Assembly: GCA_973895155.1 (NCBI GenBank)
Contig: OZ316893.1
Coordinates: 25,358,001-25,422,000 of the forward strand
Reading direction: 5' to 3'
DNA length: 64,000 nucleotides
From: Marsupella aquatica
Taxonomy: Eukaryota; Marchantiophyta
This document shows, in pieces, positions 34,744 through 44,149 of this stretch (the stretch's first letter is position 1; the number at the start of each line of letters is the position of its first letter). The position numbers and the translations under genes were made by a program. The notes under the pieces were generated by a model. It was not told the DNA's origin. It ran no database searches and saw only the letters and a program-made list of their open reading frames with translations.

Positions 34744-36205
34744 TCAATGCCAATCATAATCTACAAAAATCTCTTCCCCTGCTCGAATGGTGCGGCTAGC
34801 ATGGGTCAAGATGTAATGAGTACAAGCCTGTGGCAAACGAGGGTGGGTCTGGTCATGGTACTCGTGCCACTCAGCGTTTGGCCTAAAACCTAAATGCCGA
34901 CAACCCACAGTGCTATTGATGTAACCTGCCAAGTTTCCAGTGCGGGGTGGATAACCATCCATCTGAGCATACCTAGGCTCTAGCTTGACAGACATGCCAT
35001 ATCGACCAAAGGTCGGACATTGTCGAGACAAGATGCGCCATCGCTGTGCAGAATACTTTGGCCCATAGAATGGAAAGAGCTGAGGCAAGTCCTCGGGCTG
35101 ACAACCATCAGGGACCACAATATCTACAAGTGCAAATAATCCTAATCCTACGTTGGGGCCCAATGTGGAGGGAAGGAGGACCCAAGGGCGGCCCCAGACT
35201 ATGATAGGTTCCCTGATTGGAAGGTCCAATGGGAGCCCAAATTGGGTAGGAAATGAGTCCTTTATGATGTCCAAGGCTCTCCCACGTAACTCTCTCGGTT
35301 CCTGGGCACTAGATGCATCAAGAAAAGGGCAATGGGTTGGCCTCATCCTAGGTGGACGAGACTCCAACGACCGTGGTCTAGTACTGACCACTACTCCCCT
35401 CTCAATAGGGTGCACCCGTGCCACCCTCACCCTATCAAATACACGGTCTATTGCCCGTAAGGTGGCATCTAGTGCCGATGGGGGGACCAGTGCAGAGAGC
35501 GCTCGACGTGCAACCTCTCTCATGCGGTCCTTAGGGGGAGACCGTACAATAAGAATCTGTTCCACATGTATGCAACAAAATTTCAGAAAGCGAGAAACAT
35601 GAACATTGCTCAAGAAGCCAACCTACCTCAAAATGGTTGTGCAAAAGGATAAAACTTACCTCTGGTGTCGGTGGAACATAACGACCGTGGATCCCTAAGT
35701 GGCTAACGATGGTAGTGCTCTCGTGAGATACAACGCCCTTGCATTGTCTACAAGGGCAAGGCATCTTGCGGACTGGTCCAATACCATGAAGAGCAACCAT
35801 GGCCGCTCCAAACCCCTCCTCCACTGGCAAAGGTGAGCTGTATGCCTGGGGCTCATGTGATCGCCGGCGACGGTGTGACCGATGATGGTGGCTCCTCTCT
35901 CTCCTTCCGTCCTCATGACTGGGACGGTGATGACGTCAAGATCCACTAGTCGTCCTCCGAGGCAATGACTCATGACCCCTGCTCTCTGGTGAATAATCCC
36001 TCCTCTGCAGCAAATAATCCCTCCTATCCAGTGAGTCATCCCTCCACCTATCCGGCGTATAGTCCCTCCTCCTAACCAGCGAATGATCCCTCCTCCTATC
36101 CGGCAAATAGTCTCTACCCCTATCACGATGCCGGTATCTGGAGCCAAGACTCGTATCCCCATCATCTCTCTCATCAGACAGAGAGTCTGATGCATAGATC
36201 ACCAT
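34744..36205 (-). pseudogene. B-encoded zinc-motif SET-domain protein, one internal stop
   Basis: Exon 1 (36205-35660, 182 codons) and exon 2 (35556-34744, 270 codons plus stop) join in phase 0. The start ATG was chosen because the frame then reads MVIYASDSLSDERDDGD without interruption. Residues about 20-125 form an Arg/Asp-rich repeat of the RRRDYSPDR type. The zinc pattern CPCRQC is at about 150-155. SET domain at about 300-452: VGLGLF, LFPFYGP, GNLAGYINSTVG, RPNAEW and GEEIFVDYDW. It shares FINST/YINSTVG and VWGR.WV with the A protein, so the two are true relatives. TGA at 35938-35936 interrupts the repeat region and is readily explained as CGA to TGA; everything else is open. Confidence 0.8.
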
Positions 36206-36656
36206 GCCCTGCAACAAATTGAACCGTCTTTGATTAATGCGTAGGGAAGGATCCAAACCTTAAACCTACCACACAAACCCTAACCCTAAAGTATAATGCC
36301 ATACAGTACGTTACAAGGCCTTAACGTCATTTTTCGAAGCAACCCTAACATTTAACGTCGTCAATGGACCCGCAAACAATGACCTTTAAAACACAAAGGA
36401 CGATGTTTATCTAGATTAACGTCGTTAAGTACGATGTATTATGTACGTCATTTCACCTAACGACGTATGTTACGATGTAAAATCAGGAAAACGGCGGATC
36501 CGCGAGGTTAGGCATCCCCGGTCATTTCCTTTGGGAAACATCGGGGGAGTATCAAGGGAGTGTTTGAATGTGACTCACATTCGACATTCCCCACCTCTAG
36601 TCCTTACCTCTCCTTGCCTCCTCTACCTCACATAATTGCTCACAGAATAGTCTGCC
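36206..36656. promoter_or_regulatory. Divergent promoter region of B
   Basis: It lies between the zinc-SET gene (minus) and ORF1 (plus). A short telo-box run, AAACCCTAACCCTAAAG, is at 36281-36297, about 80 bp upstream of the SET gene ATG. B repeats (TTAACGTC, ACGTCG, GACGTATG) fill about 36310-36480, upstream of ORF1. The same two components, in the same order, are present in A. Confidence 0.6.
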
Positions 36657-37813
36657 ATGTCGTATCCAGGCTATCTTCCCTGTAGTATGAACTTTGATGC
36701 ACTGAAGCTGGGTCTGGAGGATCCAGAGGAGTTGGAGAAGGTGCATCGAGCCCTACGTTCGACACATTCACTAGTTCAAGCATTCAACCACAGTTGACAA
36801 TTCATGGGAGGACAAGGAACAAAGGCGTCCAGGTTCATAGAATACCTGGAGAGTATTGAGGCCAACACTCCTGCCGACGAGGAGGGGGCCGAGATTGAGG
36901 AGGGGGCCGCGATTGAAGTGACTGAATCCGCGCCCGAGCTTGATGGGGCATCGATTGATATGCTGCCTTCGTTCCCGAGTCTACCAAACGATGGTTGGGA
37001 TGATCCTGGCTTCACTGGGATTCAACTAGATTCTTAGGCAGCAGCTCGAACTCCTATCAAGAGTCAAGTGACAATCCCACATGAGAGATACAGGCCAGAA
37101 GATGATAGGAGGGACCATCGGCAACATAGGAGGAGGAGGAGGCGATCTCGTTCTTCGTCAAATAGCAGCACTGAAAGGAGAAGGCGAAAGGGGAAAGGAT
37201 CCAATGACCACAATGCAGGCACTTCTAGCAAGAGACATAGGGGAGATCGACATACAGGAGCAGAGAGGAGAGAAGACCACTCACGATCGTTTCCTCCAGA
37301 GCGGCGACGTCCTTCTCAGCAAGCTGCAGCTGCTTCTGCCAAGAGGGAGCACCTTCCCACCATCACCCTTGCCGCTTTTGATGCTAGGCCGGACGTCATG
37401 GATGAGAAAGCACTCACGAACAGAGTGCAGACGTGCGTAGCTAAACACTGTCCCGGTTGGACTACTTGGAAGGAGCTTGTGCATAACCAGAAGAAGTTCC
37501 AATTGCTCCTGAATGACGTGCATGCTGGATTCAGAAATGGGCAAGAGATTGACTACCGCCACATTAGGAAGAAGATCGTGAATCACCTAGCTGATCAACG
37601 TTTCAGGTGGAGAGCCAAGGTCCGAAAATTGAGATGCTTGAGGACAGGGGATTACAAGAAACCTGATGGGATGAGTGAAGAGGACTTCAAATTGGTTGTC
37701 TCCAAATTGGAAGCAGCCCTAGACACCCCAGTTGGCAAGCGAGTGCATATGGGAGACAAGGCCACTGCTGTTCAAAAAGCGAGTGGCAAGAAGGTGACTA
37801 ATTTTGGGGGGCA

Positions 37814-37818
37814 GGGAG
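37814..37818. repeat. Target-site duplication of R2, left copy
   Basis: GGGAG here and GGGAG at 42489-42493, inside B ORF1 exon 1. Confidence 0.75.
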
Positions 37819-37933
37819 TGTGATGCCTAGACAGGAATCACTCGGCCAGTTAAGTGGGTAAAGCAGGAAGGCACCCTAGGAACACCTTAGTATAGGGACA
37901 AAACAAGGAAAATAAAAACAATTAGGGGCAACC

Positions 37934-40900
37934 ATGGAACCCGGGCCGAGGCTGGAGGTAAGGACGCTGAGGGTGAAAACTCGATTAGGGTTAGGGCGCG
38001 TTAAGCGTCGGCGGCTAGGAAGGATCAACGGGAAGAAGGACCGGCAGAGGAGAGGGGTAAGGAGCGCTTGCAGGAGATGGTGGCTCATTTGCGAGCACGA
38101 ACTAGGCAGACGACTACGGGAGGCCAACTACTGTCAGCTGCTTAGGCAAGCACTCGGGGAGAGAGTAGATACCGACGATCGACCTAAGGAGGGTATGAGC
38201 AACGTCAATCAAGCGGCACATTTCTGGGGATGCCTGTTCGAACGGGCAACTGAGTACATCAAGACTTACGAGGACGAGGAATCAGAAAGGGCAGCTCGAG
38301 AATGGCAGGAGCTCGCTCGATTGTGGGAGCTGCAGAAGACGGCTTTCTTAGGAGGCGAACTCATCAAGGACGAGTTCCTATGGACGCCTACTTCCAATCA
38401 ACTCGACAATCTTCTGTTTTGCAAAGACAGCGTCGTCGGCATCCGAGAGGCCATCAAGAACTGCAACGACATACACTGGGAATTAAAGGGTAGCACGGAA
38501 AGGTGGACCCAGGCAACGGTGCTAGGAGAAACCTCCACGACAGCAGAGATGAAGAGGAAGGGAGCCGTCAACGATGAAGCCATCCCGGCAAAAAGAACGA
38601 GGTCGGCGGCACCAAAGAAGCCAGCCGAGCAGCAGAGCAGGAGGCAGGGAGAAGCCGAAGAGGAGGAGGTCGATCCCATCAAGGCCATTCCAACCAGGGA
38701 TGACACCTGGAAGGGCTGGGCAGCAACCCTACCGGTGGAGGTGCAACTACATTTTGCACGGGAGGAGGATGCATGCTTTACGGCCATGCAGACCAAGAAG
38801 TACCAAGGCTTCATGGCCGGATCCGGCTTAGAGGCCTTTGTAAGATTACCATGGCTGAAGCCGGAGGTACCGGAGTCTGACCTATTAGAATTCGTGGGGT
38901 CATGGGAACCCGAGACCAATTGCACGAGGATATATGGGAAGGATTTCTATCTTACTCCCAAGGTAATTGCCGAAGTGTTTGGCTTGCCGATAGGCAATAA
39001 GACCAAAGTTGATACCAGGAAGACCTTGCCTGACAAGGAGTTCCGGTCATTCCCCGGGCCATCAACGAAGAATGGCTTCTTCCGGAACACCTGCACCAAC
39101 CCGCACATAGGAGAGATGATCAACTTCTTGCGGGTGACCATGCATTGTAACTTGCCGAGGGCAGAGATCGGCAAGGCACAGGTCTATCTGGCAGAGAGGC
39201 CAGACCCAAGCCGGGACTACAACGGGTACCTCCTCAACCAATTGAAGAAGATCTTAAAGGAGGAGCAGCAGGTAATCGGCATGGGGAGCGTGTCGCGGCT
39301 TGGCTATCACATGCCGCTGTTGTGCCGGTATGCCAGAGGTCAGATTTTTGCCCCAGTACTTCCCCTGCAGGTAAGGGCACCCAAGAAAGCTCCAACGCCG
39401 AGGCCGTTGGCTGAGAAGCCTCAACCACCTGTTAGCCCTACGATCAAGCAGGTGTTTAGACCCAGGAAGGAGGACTTGCCGATGCAGCAACCAGGCATGC
39501 AGAGTCTGCTGAAACTACTGGAGAAAGAAAAGAGATCGGCATCGGCAACAACAACGGCAACAGCAACAATGCAGGACACTACTACAGAGGTAGGCCTACA
39601 CCGGCTCACAAGAGAAAACCCCTTTGCTGGAGACAAGGAGAGAATCAGGCCGGAATCCAAGCCAGGTGTTCGAATGTATGTGGGAATCTCAAGCTCCGAA
39701 TCTGAGGCAGAATTGCCTGAAGCTCCTACCGACGAAGAGGAGAGGGAGAAGTCGGACGTCCAAGAAGTAGAGGAGGCAGTGGAGGACTGCAGCCTTGATA
39801 ATTCCGGCTATGGGTCGGACCATCACATTCCAGGAGTAAGGACCTGTGGCCGGTTTGTCCCCACACTTCCAAGGGTAGTGCGAGGGGACCCCAACCAGCA
39901 GAGTAGCCCTGAGTCTCCCCCACCAGATGTTGCTCCCCCGAGCTTTGACGGCATAAAATAGACGGTGCAGGAATTTCAGGAGTGAATCAGGGAGGAAGAG
40001 GAGGCAGCCCTGGCTAGGGAAAAGGATTTACCAGGAGGAGATTGGCCGGAGGACATCAGGCGGCTAGCCGAAAAAGGAAGCAAACCTCTAGCCACGATTG
40101 AAGAGATCCGCAAGACGGCTTGGGAGCAGAGGCCGCGATGGGCGATGCCGATCACTTCTACTTACTCCACCTACGCTAAGAATAGAGCCATGGAGTATGG
40201 TGAGATGTGTGGGGAACTTGCACTCGGCATCTTTGGAGAGGAGTTGGAGGTAGGACCCTTTTTCCATAGGGAGCAGTTGGAGAAGCACCAATTAGAAGAA
40301 GCGGTGGCTTTAGAGAGAAGCAAGAAGGACGAGGTCATTCGGCGGCTTAGGAGGATGGAAGCCGAGATTGAAGATCTAAAGGCGGCCAAGAAAGCCCAAG
40401 ATGAACTGCGGATTAAACGGCATGAGCTGAACATCATGCAGGGGCAGTTGGACACCGCGCAGGCTGATAATCAGAATATCAAGGATAAACTGACTCAGAC
40501 GCAGGGAGAGTTGGCCGACACGATCAAAGAGAGGGAGAAGTGGAAGCGAGAGCTGAAGAATACAGAGGAGGCCCACATAACAGCCAACAGCCGGGCCATG
40601 GCGGAGACCCAAAGAAAGGAATGGGCGTTGAAGGGGGAGCTCGAGAAAATCCACGGAGCCCTTGAGCAGAAGGAGGCCGAGTTAGGGAATATCAAGGGAT
40701 TATGGCGCTGCAGCAGGAGCTTGCATCCCTGACGGCCAGCTTCAAGGCCGACCTAAGGGAGAAGGACAAGATGCTCGAACAGATTTACGCCAAGATGAAC
40801 CAGATGGAGTCTGTCATCATTGCAGAGCTCGACAAGGAGCTAAGAGCAACCCGGGAGGAGAGGACTACCTTGAAACAAGAACGGGAGGAAGCCCAGAAGG

Positions 40901-41577
40901 AACTAGAGGAGGCGTGCAAGGACCTGGATGAGACCCAGGAGGAGTTGGAGGAAATCACGAGGAAGATGGAGAACCTCCAGCGGCGGGCCGACAACCAAAC
41001 AGAGCGGCTGAAGAAACAAGCCGCAGTATTCAAGTGCTTGTCTTCATCAGGCCCAACTCCAATTGGGGCAACCAAGTTACCAGGAGTGGTACTGGCTGAA
41101 GAAAAAGCCGCGCCACCTGCACCAGTGCCGGAAGTAAGTGGGAAGGGGAAGGAACCAGCTGCCGAACCAGAAAAGAAGAAGAAGCCGAAACCTTCAGGGT
41201 CAAGGAGTAATCCGACTCCACAAGCCGTGGTGGCCAAGGAGGTAGAACCAGCACCATCCTCCGGCATGAATACGGCAATAGATCCCGCTATCATCACAGA
41301 TGGGGGTGGTGCGGCCCAAGCCGAACTACTCAGTAATGAGGCCGGTATCCCAGATCCGCCTCTTGAGCAGGCCGGGGAGACCGTAGCCGAGGCTGAGGCC
41401 GTAACCGATTCCCGAGCCGATGCCGACGCCGATGCCGACGCCGATGGTGGACCCAGTCAGGCCGATGGAGAGTTGACTCAGTCAAGGGCAGGTAATCTGT
41501 CAGAGAATGAACCTACGGCAGTGGCTGAGGAGGAAGCATTGGGGGCGTCCATTAAGGATCCTCCACCGGTGTCATGA
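37934..41577 (+). pseudogene. R2 long protein with plant transposon-protein-like domain and coiled coil
   Basis: From ATG at 37934 the frame runs about 1210 codons with three lesions: TAG 39959-39961, TGA 39983-39985 and a one-base shift near 40700. Order: basic N-terminus; a helical segment (HFWGCLFERATEYIKTYEDE); a globular region at about residues 280-480 with GLEAFVRLPWLKPEVPESDL, LLEFVGSWEPETNCTRIYGK and FYLTPKVIAEVFGLPIGN, which resembles the putative plant transposon protein domain; a Pro-rich linker; an acidic region; a long heptad coiled coil (about 40250-41040); and an Ala/Asp/Pro-rich tail with a run of DADADA. No protease, RT, RNase H, integrase or DDE motif is seen. It may be a capsid-like or structural protein of a non-autonomous element. 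Confidence 0.6.
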
Positions 41578-42488
41578 TGGTGCAAGGGCGCCATTCCTTT
41601 TAGGGAGGGCGGACGTGGAGGGAGGAGGCGTGAGTGGGCAGGGCGGGCGCTGATCTCCAAGTTTAGGATTAGGATCAGGACCAGGAGCGACCCTGACACT
41701 TAGCTTAGTGGGATTGCGGTTCCACTGGTAGGAGCAACACTTGTGCTCCTGCCTTGCTGTACATAGGTAGATTCGGGCAAGTAGATTATTGTTAGGTAGA
41801 TTAGGCTTACGATGCAAAGAATGGCGGATCCACTACCAGGATAAGTACCTGGGCAGCGGGGAGCTCAGGGCCTCTTCTTTAGCAAGTTTTTAGTTTGCAC
41901 CAGCCGGGCTGGGATCAAGTAGTATGAGAAGCTCTCGGTTAGTCATACAGTGACCCTTGTGTATATTCATGTTTCCTCATGCCTAAGAGCTGAATAGAGT
42001 TGGCCTCACGGCTTAGTTCGTAGAGCTTGTGTATGAGATGTCCTGTTTGTATGGCAAGTGCATGGTATGACTCAGTCAGAATGAGTCATTTTGCTATTTG
42101 TGTGTCGCATTAACTTGTGTGAAGAGTGCCCACATCAACCAGAAGGAAGGAAAGTAAGCAGGGGAGTGAGAGTTGGATGTGTCGAGCTGAGAGAGGTCTT
42201 AGCGGCTTAACCAAGCCTATTGGGGATCATTCCGGCGGCGGAATCCAAACATACCTAACAAGACGGAGGGGAAGACAGGGGAAGGCCTAGATTAGGCCGG
42301 CTACGTATCTCATGACCCGATGAAGGATCTGTCCAGTATATATGTGTAAAATATTAATAGTAGTAGTAGAAGGTTAACAGCGTCCCATGCCGCTAAGCCG
42401 CGGAAACGGCCTCGCCAAGCGCGAAACCTGCGGGAATCGGCTTGAGCTGGGGGTTTCTTGGGTTTAGGGAGCCATGGGACGCACCACA
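41578..42488 (+). other. R2 3' noncoding region with conserved hairpins
   Basis: No open frame of note. Hairpin 1 is GGCTT/AAGCC at 42204-42217. Hairpin 2 is ATTCCG-gcgg-CGGAAT at 42229-42244, followed by CAAACATACCTA. The same pair, with altered but paired bases, is in R1 at 46544-46609. An AT-rich TATATATG/TAATAGTAGTAG stretch follows at about 42336-42370. Confidence 0.6.
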
Positions 42489-42493
42489 GGGAG
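42489..42493. repeat. Target-site duplication of R2, right copy
   Basis: GGGAG, matching 37814-37818. Confidence 0.75.
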
Positions 42494-42589
42494 GATGGGG
42501 AGGATTTCTTGCAACCTATGTAAGTGCAGTGACTCACTCTATACTCATTGAAGTCTGCATTCTGTGGTTGTGTGCTGCTGCGGTGAAAT

Positions 42590-42833
42590 CCTGTGCTTTA
42601 CGTCGTTTTTTAGTATTAACGTCGTCTTGGCCGCACATTACCTTCCCTCTTACGATGTTTTCTTAGACGTACCTCACCTCTAACTACGTTAGCACTATAT
42701 TAACGTCGTCCTGTCAACCTTAATACTATGGAGTCCCCCTGAACGTCTTAATGGACGACGTATGTATTAGTAATGTCGTATGATGATAGGTAAGTAACAT
42801 CGCCCTGAACGACGTAACTTCCATTTGCTGCAG
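42590..42833. repeat. B ACGTC repeats inside ORF1 intron 1
   Basis: TTACGTCGT, TTAACGTCG, GACGTA and AACGACGTAA words. They occupy the same place in the gene as the TTCGCAA block in A ORF1 intron 1 (30010-30215). Confidence 0.7.
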
Positions 42834-43387
42834 AAGCGGAAGTATGGCCAAGATGTCGAGCCAAGTGAGCATGAGCGGCTATACTCTAAGCGATATGGCC
42901 CGGCAGCCCTATGGGCAAAGCTTGACTCTGTTCCGGAAGACCACCCGGTAAGTGTGCTAGCTTGTTCAGTACCATTCCATAGACCTAGACTGAAACTATA
43001 TCTTATGCAAACCTAGACTGAAATTGTATCTTGTGCACAGGTGGTTTAGTAGCACGACCCATTGAGGAGGATGAGGAGCCCAACACTGTAGCCCTGGAGG
43101 AGGGTACCCAAGAGGAGGACCCAGTACCTTGCGGTCAGCAGGGCTCCACTTCTCGTGACCTTTTCCCTGCACTGGAGACTCATAGGGCCAGAGGACAAGG
43201 AAGGGAGAGACAGAGGGAGGAGGGAGATAGAGATAGAGAGAGGAGAAGGAGAAGTGGTGAGAGGCGGTCCACTAGGGTAACACGTAGCACCAGGCAGATA
43301 GTGCCAAAACCTAGAGGCAAGGCTCCACCCTCGGCTGCACCGGAACCAGAAGGCAGTAGCAGTGCCTCAGAGCAGGATGCCCAGTAG

Positions 43388-44146
43388 TATCAGTTGCGTT
43401 GGCGACGAGGCAGAGGATTGGGACGTGATAGGCCCCATTCTCAACGGCATTAGGTTGTAGGTATTTCAGTAGTAGGAGGTCCTCCATGCATTATGTACAT
43501 ATTTTTTGCCATTTTGATTCAGGCCACCCATTTGTGGTGGCACCTCATTCCGGGTTACAATATGTAAAAACACATGGTTATATTGTGTGTGAGCTGAACC
43601 CTAACAAGGACCCCACCCAGACAGTGCAATGTGTAATAGGATGTATGTACTCCCGTATACGTCCTCCTTTATACGACCTTTAACCACCACAGTACATCGT
43701 TGAGCCCTACATAAGCCAACATACGTCGCACAACAAGAGCACGATACATCGTCCCCTACTATGTCAACTTACCCAAACGTCTCAAAAGAGGTCATAATAT
43801 ACCGGCCACGGACGACGCTAAAATAATACGATGTTTAGTGCATTGCACATTACAACGTACTAGACGTGGTTAATGTTTCATTACATAGCCTGACACGACG
43901 TTTATGGGTAAACTTACACACGAGCATTGGCCATATTTTACGTAGCCTAACACGTTGTAAAATCATATACCTCCTATTGTACGACGTTAAGAACAGTGTT
44001 CTGGACGTGATAAAGAGCGTCTCCCCAAACGTGGTAATTAACGTCGCTCTATTAACGTCGTGAATGAGGTCTTTCCTCCTCTGGCCATATACGTCGTGAT
44101 TAACGTCTTCTAAAAGTCCGTTAATCAGACGTAAAATGTAGTTGTG
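43388..44146. repeat. B right arm: subterminal repeats and terminus
   Basis: From about 43660 to 44132 ACGTCG, AACGTCG, TACGACGTT and GACGTAAA words recur in both orientations. The element closes with AAAATGTAGTTGTG (44133-44146). Sequence at 43388-43660 is ORF1 3' flank with nothing else recognised. Confidence 0.75.
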
Positions 44147-44149
44147 TAC
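44147..44149. repeat. Target-site duplication of B, right copy
   Basis: TAC, matching 19188-19190. Confidence 0.75.

Larger units (their letters stand above)
37819..42488 (+). mobile_element. Element R2 (TG...CA termini, 5-bp TSD)
   Basis: The left end is TGTGATGCCTAGACAGG and the right end is GGGACGCACCACA; the outermost 10 bases are inverted with two mismatches (TGTGATGCCT against TGTGGTGCGT). The 4670-bp element holds one long plus-strand gene starting 115 bp from the left end, then about 910 bp of 3' noncoding sequence. No direct long terminal repeat is visible and no replication enzyme is encoded. Its reading of a single protein plus structured 3' end matches R1. Near the 3' end GCGTCCCATG (42380-42389) is inverted at 42473-42482. 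Confidence 0.75.
36657..43387 (+). pseudogene. B ORF1, split by element R2
   Basis: Exon 1 is 36657-37818 plus 42494-42519. Removing R2 and one GGGAG copy gives 1188 bases in one frame ending GGWGGFLATY at a GT donor, parallel to GQGGLPGLKSHF in A. Exon 2 is 42834-42947 (KRKYGQDVEP...). The last exon is about 43040-43387, an acidic then basic tail (RRRRSGERRSTRVTRSTR); its acceptor is unclear and a small indel may be present. The conserved centre is NDVHAGFRNGQEIDYRHIRKKI...KVRKLRCLRTG, as in A ORF1, preceded by an RS/RR-rich region. Stops at 36795-36797 (TGA) and 37035-37037 (TAG) interrupt the N-terminus; the frame is otherwise continuous. Probable role as for A ORF1. Confidence 0.75.
19191..44146. 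mobile_element. CACTA-type transposon B (CACAA termini), carrying nested A and R2
   Basis: Terminal inverted repeats are CACAACTACATTTT at 19191-19204 and its complement at 44133-44146, with TSD TAC at 19188-19190 and 44147-44149. Without A and R2 the element is about 10.4 kb. Minus-strand genes are a tnp2 transposase and a zinc-SET protein; the plus strand carries ORF1 and an unidentified ORF near the left end. ACGTC/GACGTTAA-type repeats fill both subterminal regions and recur inside. The ends are CACAA rather than canonical CACTA. All three shared genes are damaged, so this copy is not autonomous. Confidence 0.85.

Noticed and set aside
37934-39961. The longest open frame as a host gene
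   Set aside because: It lies wholly inside R2 between 5-bp TSDs, continues in frame past its stop, and its central domain parallels the R1 protein; it is an element gene.
37819-42488. R2 as a standard LTR retrotransposon
   Set aside because: No direct repeat could be found between the first few hundred and last 900 bases, and no pol motif is encoded. The possibility is kept open in the findings.
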